Shown: positions 1 to 7,001, counted from the stretch's first letter. The stretch is 22,439 nucleotides of DNA from Bacillota bacterium (GCA_023435025.1 JAEYSE010000083.1:1-22439); one strand, 5' to 3'. Notes: generated by a model not told the origin, from the letters alone. Translations and numbers: made by a program.

Positions 1-45
1 GGCCCCGGTGGCGGTGGCCCCGGTGGCGGTGGCCCCGGTGGCGGT
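1..45 (+). repeat. Three tandem copies of a 15-bp repeat
   Basis: GGCCCCGGTGGCGGT is repeated three times without mismatch from the window start, in frame, encoding GPGGG each time. The array may extend beyond the left edge. In-frame perfect repeats of this kind can change copy number by slippage, which would alter stalk length without shifting the frame. Confidence 0.9.
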
Positions 46-468
46 GGCGATAACGATGACTGCCCCACTCCTTCGCCCAACCCAACACCCACACCGACTC
101 CCACTGCAACACCGACTACGACACCCACTCCTTCGGAGACCCCAACTCCTTCGGAGACCCCTACGCCCACTCCCTCGGTAACTCCGACTCCCACGGAGAC
201 TCCGACTCCTTCGGAAACTCCGACTCCCACTCCTACGGTAACTCCGGGCCCTGATCCTACCCCTGTTCCCGATGACGATGATGACGACGATGATGGCATC
301 CCCCTGGGTGGCGGCGCAATCCCCTTAGGGCCGGGTTCCGATGTTGACTCGATCTCCGCGCCCAGCACCGGGACGGAAAACCAATGGCTTGGGCTTAGCT
401 TCCTGATTGGAGGGGCCGCGTTGCTGACGGGAACCACGCTAGTACGGCGCAGAGAATCCCACAAATAG
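1..468 (+). CDS. C-terminal end of a sortase-anchored surface protein (5' truncated)
   Basis: The reading frame is open from base 1 to the TAG at 466-468 (155 codons), so the gene starts outside the window. In order it shows three perfect GPGGG units, a short acidic DNDD stretch, about 60 residues of Pro/Thr/Ser/Glu repeats (PTPSET-like), a run of eight Asp, a Gly/Pro hinge, and a C-terminal cell-wall sorting signal. The signal consists of APSTG, a hydrophobic segment (WLGLSFLIGGAALLTGT) and a basic tail (RRRESHK). This arrangement is typical of proteins that a sortase cleaves at xPxTG and links to peptidoglycan. The motif has Ala where canonical LPxTG has Leu; (S/P)PxTG motifs are known for C. 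difficile sortase B, so a class-B-like enzyme is plausible. The repeats probably act as a wall-spanning stalk. The function of the missing N-terminal part cannot be told. Confidence 0.85.
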   Translation, partial: GPGGGGPGGGGPGGGGDNDDCPTPSPNPTPTPTPTATPTTTPTPSETPTPSETPTPTPSVTPTPTETPTPSETPTPTPTVTPGPDPTPVPDDDDDDDDGIPLGGGAIPLGPGSDVDSISAPSTGTENQWLGLSFLIGGAALLTGTTLVRRRESHK

Positions 469-530
469 CAGAACGAGCAGGCAAAATAACAGAGAATAGG
501 ATGAGTTCCGATGCAGAGCGACGAACACTG

Positions 531-562
531 AAGGCCCGCACCGAATGGTGCGGGCCTTTTCT
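531..562 (+). terminator. Intrinsic terminator of the surface-protein gene
   Basis: A perfect 12-bp stem (531-542 with 547-558) closes a GAAT tetraloop and runs into TTTT. It lies about 60 bp after the stop codon of the surface protein. Confidence 0.85.
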
Positions 563-739
563 TGTCGAAAAAGCACCTGTGATACTGAGGATTACAGGAA
601 CAACCTGTGCCTACGGCACGCGCGGTTATTCCTGCAAGCAAAGCCTTGCGCCGCAAGGCTTTCCGCAGCCGCCGCACATGTCGCCGGCGGTTGAAAGCTC
701 CGAGAGCTGCGCCCCCAAACCCCTGGATGAGACAGCCTG

Positions 740-769
740 AGGTCCCGCGCCGAATGGTGGGGGCCTTTC
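740..769 (+). terminator. Degenerate second copy of the 531-562 terminator
   Basis: The segment shares the GAAT loop and GGGCCTTT tail with the first terminator, but the stem contains mismatches. It could still weakly stop plus-strand transcripts ahead of the convergent glycosylase gene. Confidence 0.45.
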
Positions 770-813
770 CTATTGTATTAAATTACATGGCTTGCTCTAA
801 ATGGCGTTTTCGG

Positions 814-1707
814 TCAGGACGGCATCGATTTGGTACCACAAATCTGCCGTTCCGCCTCGCACAGCTCTGGGAAAAGCCCCGTGCGCGCGCCGTGAAATAA
901 TACCTGCTGCACAAGCCCGGCTTCCTCGCCAAAGCAGGCGTATCCCCGGGCCTTGATGGCTGCGTTGGAGCCAGAAGCGCCATACAGCACGCGCATCACG
1001 CGCTTTACCCATACGTCCACAGGCAATGCGCGCGCGTATCCGCAGGAAAACAGCAGCACACAGTCCGCCACCTTCTCGCCCACGCCAGGAAGACCGACAA
1101 GCGCTTTGAGCGCCTCTTCATAGCCGATATGGGGCAGATCACAAAGATCGAACCCGTCCTGCACGCGCCGGGCAGTTTGAAACAGATAGGCCGCGCGGTA
1201 GCCAAGGCCCAACTCCTTTAACAGCGGCTCACCCGCCTGCACGATGACGCCGGCATCGGGGAATGTGTATAAGGTATGCCCTTTGAAAGATAGATGCTCG
1301 CCCAGGCGCTCCCGGATGCGCGCCATAATGGAAGTGATGCGCTTGATGTTATTGTTGGCCGATATGATAAAGGCGCATAGCGTCTCCCAGATCGGCTGGT
1401 TGAGTATACGCATGCCGCCATAACGGGCATACGCCTGCTGAATATACGCATCATAACGAAACGCGGAAAACACCGCGGCATAATCCCGGATAAGGTCAAA
1501 ATAGCGGGTCCAGTATGCGTCGTCGGCACCCCCCGTCCAATACAGCATATTGGAGGAGGCGTCAAGATACGCTGCGTTCCGCTCTACACAGCCAATATAT
1601 CCGCCGCCCGTTTTCGCCCAAGAAAATGTTTGCCCAGAAAACAGCGTGGTTTCAAAATCCACATCGTCAGCCAGGCGCATCTGCTTTATGTTCTGTATAT
1701 CAATCAT
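814..1707 (-). CDS. ogg: 8-oxoguanine / alkylbase DNA glycosylase, OGG1 type
   Basis: This is a predicted base-excision-repair glycosylase of the HhH-GPD superfamily that removes oxidised (8-oxoG) or related damaged purines. From the chosen start it has 297 residues. An N-terminal OGG-like beta domain (about 1-90, with SGQTFSW) precedes the helical domain, which carries the helix-hairpin-helix LVGLPGVGEKVADC (about 203-216). K212 lies where OGG1 has its Schiff-base lysine, and D231 in PVDVW matches the catalytic aspartate. The start is set at ATG 1707 because an upstream in-frame ATG at 1749 adds residues unlike the family and has no ribosome-binding site. The gene stands alone between convergent and divergent neighbours. 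Substrate choice (8-oxoG versus alkylpurines) is inferred from the KVADC and PVDVW motifs. Confidence 0.87.
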   Translation of the reverse strand: MIDIQNIKQMRLADDVDFETTLFSGQTFSWAKTGGGYIGCVERNAAYLDASSNMLYWTGGADDAYWTRYFDLIRDYAAVFSAFRYDAYIQQAYARYGGMRILNQPIWETLCAFIISANNNIKRITSIMARIRERLGEHLSFKGHTLYTFPDAGVIVQAGEPLLKELGLGYRAAYLFQTARRVQDGFDLCDLPHIGYEEALKALVGLPGVGEKVADCVLLFSCGYARALPVDVWVKRVMRVLYGASGSNAAIKARGYACFGEEAGLVQQVLFHGARTGLFPELCEAERQICGTKSMPS

Positions 1708-1713
1708 AGCAAA

Positions 1714-1722
1714 AGTATAACA
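1714..1722 (-). promoter_or_regulatory. Extended -10 promoter; possible leaderless start of the glycosylase
   Basis: On the minus strand TGTTATACT (an extended -10, TGnTATAcT) ends six bases before the ATG at 1707. No -35 element is recognisable at 16-18 bp, and no Shine-Dalgarno sequence precedes the ATG. With usual spacing, transcription would begin at or next to the A of the start codon. Confidence 0.45.
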
Positions 1723-1937
1723 TATGCCAATGAGACTGGCCTGTTTCATTTTCTACGGGCGGCCAGAAAAATAAAGGAAGGCATGGAGAAAAACGCTATC
1801 GGCAAACGCCTAGGGACACCCTGCGTTTAAAATGGGAGGACGGGAGTTATAAACTTTCTATGAACCTGTGCGCGCTCTGAACAGAGCACACCCAAAAAAG
1901 CGCCGCTTTATGGCGTTTTACCGGGTTTCCCCAAAGG

Positions 1938-1967
1938 TTGACAAATGCTACAAAAGCATCATAACAT
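1938..1967 (+). promoter_or_regulatory. Sigma-A type promoter for the VanW gene
   Basis: A perfect -35 TTGACA (1938-1943) is followed by an 18-bp spacer and TAACAT (1962-1967); ATAACA at 17 bp is an alternative. Within the spacer lies a second small inverted repeat, ATGCT-N5-AGCAT (1945-1959). Confidence 0.65.
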
Positions 1968-1991
1968 GTACATATGGAGAATATGTACATG
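1965..1991 (+). promoter_or_regulatory. Operator-like palindrome at the transcription start
   Basis: Two perfect 11-bp arms, CATGTACATAT and ATATGTACATG, flank the 5-base spacer GGAGA. Each half contains ATGTACAT, itself a palindrome, so two such sites lie 17 bp apart centre to centre. The site overlaps the -10 and the predicted start of transcription, as expected for a repressor operator. The TACAT/ATGTA halves recall BlaI/MecI-type dyads, but no matching regulator is in the window. Confidence 0.6.
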
Positions 1992-2030
1992 AAATATCCC
2001 GCCTTATGGCGATGGAAGAGCGCGTTCTAA
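1983..2030 (+). CDS. Possible leader peptide upstream of the VanW gene
   Basis: This short frame reads MYMKYPALWRWKSAF and stops at TAA 2028-2030. A second ATG at 1989 has GGAG (1976-1979) nine bases upstream, which favours the 13-residue form. The stop codon lies in the loop of the 2022-2047 hairpin, the layout used in translational attenuation and in ribosome-stalling leaders. It has two Trp codons separated by one Arg codon. No homologue is recognised, and chance occurrence is quite possible. Confidence 0.3.
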   Translation: MYMKYPALWRWKSAF

Positions 2031-2047
2031 ATGGAACGCCCGTTTTT
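2022..2047 (+). terminator. Terminator-like hairpin (attenuator) ahead of the VanW gene
   Basis: GCGTTC (2022-2027) pairs with GAACGC (2034-2039) around a six-base loop and is followed within three bases by TTTTT. It lies between the promoter and the ribosome-binding site of the VanW gene, so it would have to be read through or regulated for that gene to be expressed. Confidence 0.45.
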
Positions 2048-2069
2048 CTTACCGAGATAAGGAGAAGAA

Positions 2070-3587
2070 ATGGCAACAAGAAGACAATCAAAATTCACCC
2101 CCTTCACACGCGCGCTCCGGGCAATCGTACTGCTGCTTGCGGTAGTATGCCTGGCTCTGGGCGGCTTTCTGGCGTATCAGCGAATTGCTGAGCCCGCCTT
2201 GACCGAGCCGAATACCCAGACGTTTTCAGAAGGGGTCAGCGTGGAAGGCGTTTCCCTTGCGGGCATGGCCTTGGAAGAGGCGCGTGCGGCGCTTCAGGAA
2301 GCGGAACGGCAAAAGGCGGCTGAAATACAGTTTGTATTGCACGCACCTGGCGCTTCCATTACACTTACCTACGCAGACTTTAACGTGGCGTTCGATACCG
2401 AGGCCATACTTAATCAGGCGATCGCACTGGGCAACACCGGCACAAGGGCGGAAAAGAAAGCGGAGCGCGAGGCGCTTCTCTCTTCGCCCAAGGAGTTTAC
2501 CATCGGTTATACGGTAGATGTTTCCCCGGCCCAAAGCCATATTGCCGGGCTTGCGGAACGTGTCAAAACAGAGCCGGTGGACGCAAGCGCCAAATTAAAG
2601 GAGCAGTATACCGTCAAGGTGGATATGACACCGGAGGACTTCCTTGATTTTACGCCTGAAGCAAAGGGGCAGGTTTTAGACGAAGCAGCTTTGCTGCAGG
2701 AGTTGCAAAAACGGGCGGAAGCGCGCGAATACGGCGAAGTGGAGCTGCCCATACTGTACACGGAACCCGCCGTTACGGTGGATATGCTCAAAGCAACTTT
2801 GTTGAGCAAGCGGAGTTCCGCGGAGACGTCATTCCGCAAATCCCCCTACAACCGCGAGGACCGCGTATTCAATGTCAAGCGCGCCGCAACTCTTATCAAC
2901 GGCTTTGTATTAAAGCCGGGAGAAACGTTCTCCACCAACGATACGCTGGGCCCCCGCACATATGAGTTGGGCTGGAAGGCGGCCCCCGCCTATGTGCAGG
3001 GCGCTACGGAGGACCAGGCGGGCGGCGGCGTCTGCCAGGTCAGCACCACGCTATACGCTGCCGTTGTCAAGGCGGATCTTGAAATCGTCTACCGCCGTAA
3101 CCACTCTAGCCCCGTCGGGTATATCGACCGGGGCTTGGACGCCACCATCAACACCGGCACAATCGATTTCCAGTTTAAGAACAACACTGCGGCGGACATT
3201 TACATATTCGCCTACGCCATCGACTCAAAGGACGGGGCTGTGCCGGAAGGAATTTCGGATAAGAGCATGCATGTGGAAATCTACGGCGCGCCGCTCAATG
3301 GGGAATATGATGAGATCCGGCTGAGCAGCGAACGGATCGAGACCGTTTCTCCCAAGGGAGAGATGGAAGTGGTGGTAGATACCACCGTCGCGGCGGATTA
3401 TTATAAGGAAGAAGTATCCCGGCAGGACGGTTCCGTATGGCAGTCCTACAAGCATTATTACAAGGACGGCGAGGAAATAAAGTCGGAGCCACTCGCCAAA
3501 TCCACCTACCGCGCGTACGCGGGCAAAATCACCGTGGGTGTAGGCTATTACGCGCCGCAGATCCCCACGATTACGCCGGAACCTTAG
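2070..3587 (+). CDS. VanW-family membrane-anchored cell-wall protein
   Basis: This 505-residue protein resembles the YoaR/VanW group of Gram-positive envelope proteins. Residues about 15-36 form a single membrane anchor after a basic N-terminus. Residues about 50-245 match the region that in this family contains peptidoglycan-binding-4-like repeats (VEGVSLAGMALEEARAAL is the repeat start). The VanW domain is at about 255-385, with SPYNREDRVFNV, the core FVLKPGETFSTND, AGGGVCQVSTTLYAA and RNHSSPVGYI. AAGGAG precedes the ATG at good spacing. VanW is named from vancomycin-resistance clusters, but its biochemical role is not settled; no van ligase genes are nearby, so a housekeeping role in wall metabolism or sporulation is more likely than resistance. 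Regulation probably involves the palindrome and hairpin in its leader. Confidence 0.88.
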   Translation: MATRRQSKFTPFTRALRAIVLLLAVVCLALGGFLAYQRIAEPALTEPNTQTFSEGVSVEGVSLAGMALEEARAALQEAERQKAAEIQFVLHAPGASITLTYADFNVAFDTEAILNQAIALGNTGTRAEKKAEREALLSSPKEFTIGYTVDVSPAQSHIAGLAERVKTEPVDASAKLKEQYTVKVDMTPEDFLDFTPEAKGQVLDEAALLQELQKRAEAREYGEVELPILYTEPAVTVDMLKATLLSKRSSAETSFRKSPYNREDRVFNVKRAATLINGFVLKPGETFSTNDTLGPRTYELGWKAAPAYVQGATEDQAGGGVCQVSTTLYAAVVKADLEIVYRRNHSSPVGYIDRGLDATINTGTIDFQFKNNTAADIYIFAYAIDSKDGAVPEGISDKSMHVEIYGAPLNGEYDEIRLSSERIETVSPKGEMEVVVDTTVAADYYKEEVSRQDGSVWQSYKHYYKDGEEIKSEPLAKSTYRAYAGKITVGVGYYAPQIPTITPEP

Positions 3588-3639
3588 GTGCCGTAAGCCC
3601 TTGTATTGGACATACTTCATAATTAAGCATTGACTTGGG

Positions 3640-3773
3640 AGGCCCCGCCTCCGAACCTCTATTTAGGGCCGTGACGGCCCTAAAAATCCATTTGGGAAAC
3701 ACCCTAGGCGGTTCCAGGGACGGGATTCCCAAGGGACGTGTCCCTTGGGGCTTCAGGGGCAAAGCCCCTGAAG
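3640..3773. repeat. Array of perfect hairpins; dispersed repeat copy A
   Basis: Four perfect inverted repeats follow each other: GGAGGC-CCC-GCCTCC (3640-3654), an 11-bp-arm palindrome TTTAGGGCCGT/ACGGCCCTAAA (3662-3684), CCAAGGGAC/GTCCCTTGG (3729-3748) and CTTCAGGGGC/GCCCCTGAAG (3751-3773). The part from about 3702 to 3760 resembles the reverse complement of 15500-15566. The array fills the gap between the VanW gene and hflX and may also end or process the VanW transcript. Confidence 0.7.
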
Positions 3774-3802
3774 TTATAACCCCCTACTGAAAGGAAATTC
3801 AC

Positions 3803-5569
3803 ATGCCAAAACAGGTAAACGGAAACACAACGGGCATTCGCGGTACCGTGCTTGCGGAAATCGAGCAGCTCTATGAATTCGACGTAGGGCAGGATACGTT
3901 TGCCACCACTGAGCTTTTGGAGCATTTGAGTGCGTGCACTGCAGCCATCAACCGCGAAATTTCGGTGTACATCAAGCGTAACGGTGCTATCGTGGACGTC
4001 AGCGTGGGGGACGCGAACACTGTCGCCATGCCGGACATGCGCGTGGTGCGCAATGAGGACAGGCTTTCGGGCGTAAGGTGTATCCACACCCACCCCAACG
4101 GCAGCGCCATGCTCAGCGAGGTGGATTTGGGCACGCTCAAGTCTATGCGGCTGGACTGCATGGCGGCTCTCGCCGTACGGGACGGTAAGCCCTCCACCCT
4201 ATATGCCGCATATCTGGGCGAGTGGGGTGACGACGGCTATGAAGTGTTGCTTTACGGCCCCATGCAGCCAAGTCGCCTGCCCCAGAAGGCATTGATACGC
4301 GAAATTTATCTTGCGGACGATCGTTTAAAAACCGGCACGCATGAAACGGCGGCGGCCCGGCCCGAGCGCGCTATATTGGTGGGGCTGGATCAGGTGGACG
4401 CCATGGACACCATGAAAGAGCTTGCGGAGCTTGCAAAGTCCGCAGGCGCGCAGGTGGTGGGCCAAAGCGTACAGAAGCGCCGCAGCATAGACAATGCCAC
4501 CTACATCGGCTCCGGCAAGGTGGAAGAGCTTTCTTTAATGGGCAGCGCGATGGAAGCTGATTTGTTTATATTCAACGACGAGCTTTCCGCCGTACAGTTG
4601 CGAAATTTAGAGGAGGGCCTGGGTCGCCCCGTCATAGATCGGACTACGCTGATACTGGATATATTCGCGGCCCGTGCCCAGACGCGGGAAGGCCGGCTGC
4701 AGGTGGAGCTTGCACAGTTAAAATACCGCCTCCCCCGGCTGGTTGGTTCGGGGATGGCGCTCTCCAGGCTAGGCGGCGGCATCGGCACGCGCGGCCCCGG
4801 CGAAAAGAAGCTGGAGTTGGACCGGCGGCGCATCCGCAGGCGGATATTCGAACTGGAGGAAACGCTTAACGAGGTGGTCAAGCAGCGGGCTTTAAGGCGT
4901 GAGCGGCGGGAAAAGAACTTGGTTCCGCTTGTGGCGCTGGTGGGCTATACCAACGCGGGAAAATCCACGCTTTTAAATGCGCTTTCGGGCAGCGACGTGC
5001 TGGCGGAGGACAAGCTTTTTGCCACGCTGGATCCCGTGGTACGCCAGGTGATGCTGCCGCAGGGAACGCAGGCACTGTTTTCGGATACGGTCGGGTTCAT
5101 CCACAAGCTGCCGCACGACCTGGTACAGGCGTTCCGCGCCACGCTGGAGGAAGTCAAGCACGCAGACCTCCTGCTGCATGTGGTGGATTGTGCAAACCCG
5201 GAGTATGACGCGCAGATGCAGGTGGTGGAAGACGTCCTAGCATCCCTGGGTGCTGCGGATACCCCGCGCATCAACGTGTACAACCAGATAGACCGGGAAA
5301 ACGCCAACCCCGGCCACCGCGGGGAATGGGCCCACATCAGCGCAAAAGACGGAACAGGAGTGGACGCGCTGCTTGCGGCGGTGGAAAAGACATTGAGCGC
5401 CCAGCAGGTGCGCGTGGAGCTTCTTGTCCCCTACCACCGGTATGACGCGATGGCGCTCATCCGCAACGTGGGGCGCATACTCTCCGAGGAGCATACCGAA
5501 GAGGGCACGCTGGTTTGCGCCATGCTGGAGGAGCGCGATCTTTCACGGGTAAAGGACGCGGTGAAATGA
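3803..5569 (+). CDS. hflX: Ribosome-associated GTPase HflX with an N-terminal JAMM-like domain
   Basis: HflX binds the 50S subunit and splits stalled or stress-inactivated ribosomes using GTP. Residues about 185-370 contain the HflX N-terminal and middle domains, including GRLQVELAQLKYRLPRL and the GGGIGTRGPGEKKLE linker. The G domain follows, with GYTNAGKST (381-389), DTVGF (428-432), NQID (494-497) and SAK (513-515). At 588 residues it is about 160 longer than E. coli HflX. The extra N-terminus (about 1-180) contains IHTHPNGSAMLSEVD, which fits the JAMM/MPN+ metal motif HxH-x7-S-xx-D (H95, H97, S105, D108) with a possible partner at E52. The same pattern is seen in RadC. From memory, long HflX proteins of other clostridia carry this region too. 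GAAAGGAAA precedes the ATG. The stop overlaps the next gene by ATGA, implying translational coupling. Confidence 0.95.
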   Translation: MPKQVNGNTTGIRGTVLAEIEQLYEFDVGQDTFATTELLEHLSACTAAINREISVYIKRNGAIVDVSVGDANTVAMPDMRVVRNEDRLSGVRCIHTHPNGSAMLSEVDLGTLKSMRLDCMAALAVRDGKPSTLYAAYLGEWGDDGYEVLLYGPMQPSRLPQKALIREIYLADDRLKTGTHETAAARPERAILVGLDQVDAMDTMKELAELAKSAGAQVVGQSVQKRRSIDNATYIGSGKVEELSLMGSAMEADLFIFNDELSAVQLRNLEEGLGRPVIDRTTLILDIFAARAQTREGRLQVELAQLKYRLPRLVGSGMALSRLGGGIGTRGPGEKKLELDRRRIRRRIFELEETLNEVVKQRALRRERREKNLVPLVALVGYTNAGKSTLLNALSGSDVLAEDKLFATLDPVVRQVMLPQGTQALFSDTVGFIHKLPHDLVQAFRATLEEVKHADLLLHVVDCANPEYDAQMQVVEDVLASLGAADTPRINVYNQIDRENANPGHRGEWAHISAKDGTGVDALLAAVEKTLSAQQVRVELLVPYHRYDAMALIRNVGRILSEEHTEEGTLVCAMLEERDLSRVKDAVK

Positions 5570-6588
5570 CGCATAAACCCTCGGCAATTTCAAAGCAAAG
5601 CATACTACAATGGGTCATACTCTCGGTACTGCTGATCGGAGTGATCGGCCTTGCTATATTGGTTCTTACCCCACCTCCCGTGGCGGAGGAAGCCATGTTT
5701 GTGGAACTCAGTGGAACGGTGGAGGAATCCGGCGCAAAGCCAGGCGGCACGGTAACAGGCGGCGTGATCCTCTCCCCTTCTCCGGATACCTCCGTAACGC
5801 CCGCCCCTCCCCCGCAAGACACGCCTGCGCCAAGTGCAACGCCCGAACCTACAGCAGCACCCACGCCGGAACCCACGAAAAAGCCTGCTCCTACGCCAAC
5901 GGAAGAACCCAAGCCTACGCCCAAACCGACGAAGAAGCCTGATGCTTCCTCAGACAAGGCGCTCACAGGACTTGTAATCGGCATAGACCCGGGGCATCAG
6001 GCGCACCCCAACCGGGAACAGGAGCCGGTGGCACCTGGATCTTCCGAAACCAAGGATAAGGTTTCTTCGGGTACGTATGGCCGATTTACCGGGGTACGGG
6101 AATACGAGGTGACGCTGCAGGTCGGCCTGAAATTAAAGGACATGCTGGAGGACCTGGGTGCGAAGGTGGTCATGACGCGCACGAAAAACGATGTGGATCT
6201 TTCCAACATCGACCGAGCTAAGATTTTCAACAAAGCCAAAGTGGACCTTGGCGTCCGCCTGCATTGCAACGGCAGTAACGACCCCGACGTACACGGCGCG
6301 TTCATGCTGGTACCCAAAAGCAAGGAGTACCCGTATTACAGTGAAAGTGTTGGTGCGGCGAAGAAAATACTCGCCGCCTACGGCGAAGAAACCGGCATCA
6401 GCGTAAAAAAGGGCGTTACCTACCGGGACGATCAAACGGGCTTCAACTGGTGCGAACGCCCTACGGTCAATATCGAAATGGGGCATATGACAAATGAAGC
6501 GGAAGACCATAAGCTGACCGACGCCGCCTTCCAGAAGAAAATGGCGCGGGGAATCAGAAACGGCATTTTGGCGTACTTTGAGGATTGA
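5566..6588 (+). CDS. N-acetylmuramoyl-L-alanine amidase (Amidase_3), membrane-anchored
   Basis: This is predicted to cleave the bond between MurNAc and L-Ala in peptidoglycan outside the cell. The 340-residue protein starts at ATG 5566, overlapping the hflX stop as ATGA, with AAAGGA nine bases upstream. A further in-frame ATG at 5515 lies deep inside hflX and was not chosen. Residues 13-35 form a membrane anchor or uncleaved signal. Residues about 70-130 are a Pro/Thr/Lys-rich linker, similar in style to the surface protein at the window start. The catalytic domain (about 135-340) shows the zinc amidase pattern: IDPGHQ (H144), REYEVTL (E179), LHCNGS (H233) and the catalytic Glu in NIEMGH (E304). 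The CwlD family, which makes spore-cortex muramic lactam, is the nearest functional guess, but the exact role is open. Confidence 0.9.
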   Translation: MTHKPSAISKQSILQWVILSVLLIGVIGLAILVLTPPPVAEEAMFVELSGTVEESGAKPGGTVTGGVILSPSPDTSVTPAPPPQDTPAPSATPEPTAAPTPEPTKKPAPTPTEEPKPTPKPTKKPDASSDKALTGLVIGIDPGHQAHPNREQEPVAPGSSETKDKVSSGTYGRFTGVREYEVTLQVGLKLKDMLEDLGAKVVMTRTKNDVDLSNIDRAKIFNKAKVDLGVRLHCNGSNDPDVHGAFMLVPKSKEYPYYSESVGAAKKILAAYGEETGISVKKGVTYRDDQTGFNWCERPTVNIEMGHMTNEAEDHKLTDAAFQKKMARGIRNGILAYFED

Positions 6589-6607
6589 CGGCTAAGGTGG
6601 ATGGGAC

Positions 6608-6940
6608 ATGACGACCTATTTTTACAATTATGTGCCGCTTTTTAAAGCGCTTGCGGACGAAACACGGCTGAAAATCGTGCACATGCTGACATTGGAGAGC
6701 ATGTGCGCCAACAGCATACTCGAATGCTTCAGCATCACCCAGCCCTCGCTTTCCTACCATATGAAAATCCTCACCTCCTGCGGGTTGGTGCGCGCAAGGC
6801 GGCAAGGCGGGTTCACCATGTACAGCGTGGAAAAAGCGCACCTGAACGCTGCAATCGCCCTGTTGCAGGAGTTTATAGCCGGTATGGAACTGATGCAGCC
6901 GGAGGTGTCTGAGGCCATCCAAATGCAGGAAGAAGCCTGA
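6608..6940 (+). CDS. ArsR/SmtB-family winged-helix regulator
   Basis: This 110-residue protein has the ArsR architecture: FKALADETRLKIVHML at the start, then recognition helix ITQPSLSYHMKIL (43-55), and a beta-wing GLVRARRQGGFTMYSV. It has Cys at 33, 40 and 58. C33 and C40 lie near the helix that carries ELCVCDL in arsenic-sensing ArsR, but that motif is absent, so metal sensing is uncertain. It begins 19 bp after the amidase stop and may share its transcript. No transporter or metal-resistance gene adjoins it, so its target is unknown. A GAAGCG/CGCTTC inverted repeat follows the stop. Confidence 0.87.
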   Translation: MTTYFYNYVPLFKALADETRLKIVHMLTLESMCANSILECFSITQPSLSYHMKILTSCGLVRARRQGGFTMYSVEKAHLNAAIALLQEFIAGMELMQPEVSEAIQMQEEA

Positions 6941-7001
6941 CGAAGCGTCCCGCTTCCGCATCGCCGGAGGTTTAAAAGGCGGTTTTAACACAAGAAAGTG
7001 C

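Larger units (their letters stand above)
469..813. other. Gene-free stretch with palindromes and a second, degraded terminator copy
   Basis: No convincing gene is present. After the terminator at 531-562 come a CCTGT/ACAGG inverted repeat near 578-599, a perfect 11-bp-arm palindrome at 640-662 (AAAGCCTTGCG, one centre base, then its complement), a CCGCCG/CGGCGG hairpin around 672-694, and an imperfect hairpin at 740-768. The last shares CCGAATGGTG and the GGGCCTTT tail with the first terminator, offset by 209 bp. Short open frames here follow the palindromes and lack ribosome-binding sites. Confidence 0.6.
1708..2069 (+). other. Gene-free leader upstream of the VanW gene
   Basis: This 362-bp stretch holds no gene over 20 codons that I can support. 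It contains a bulged hairpin at 1804-1828 (AAACGC/GCGTTT plus AGGG/CCCT), an inverted repeat GCTCTG-AA-CAGAGC near 1874-1887, a weak GCGCC/GGCG hairpin with T-run around 1896-1919, the promoter at 1938-1967, the operator-like palindrome at 1965-1991, a possible 13-15 codon leader peptide and a terminator-like hairpin at 2022-2047. Confidence 0.7.

Noticed and set aside
585..745. Clustered palindromes considered as a CRISPR array or attachment site
   Set aside because: The units differ from one another, spacing is irregular and no cas or integrase gene is near.
501..900. Two overlapping plus-strand open frames after the surface-protein terminator
   Set aside because: They run through terminators and palindromes, have no ribosome-binding site and no recognisable protein character, and the second overlaps the end of the glycosylase gene.
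2070..3587. VanW gene considered as part of a glycopeptide-resistance cluster together with the VanR/VanS-like pair
   Set aside because: No vanH, ligase, vanX or vanY gene is present and the two loci are 12 kb apart; VanW-family proteins are common in Clostridia without resistance.
5457..5984. Minus-strand frame with Gly/Val/Ser repeats (GVGLGSSVGVGAG-like), considered as a glycine-rich surface protein
   Set aside because: It is the antisense shadow of the Pro/Thr linker of the amidase; the plus-strand gene has full catalytic motifs and a coupled start.
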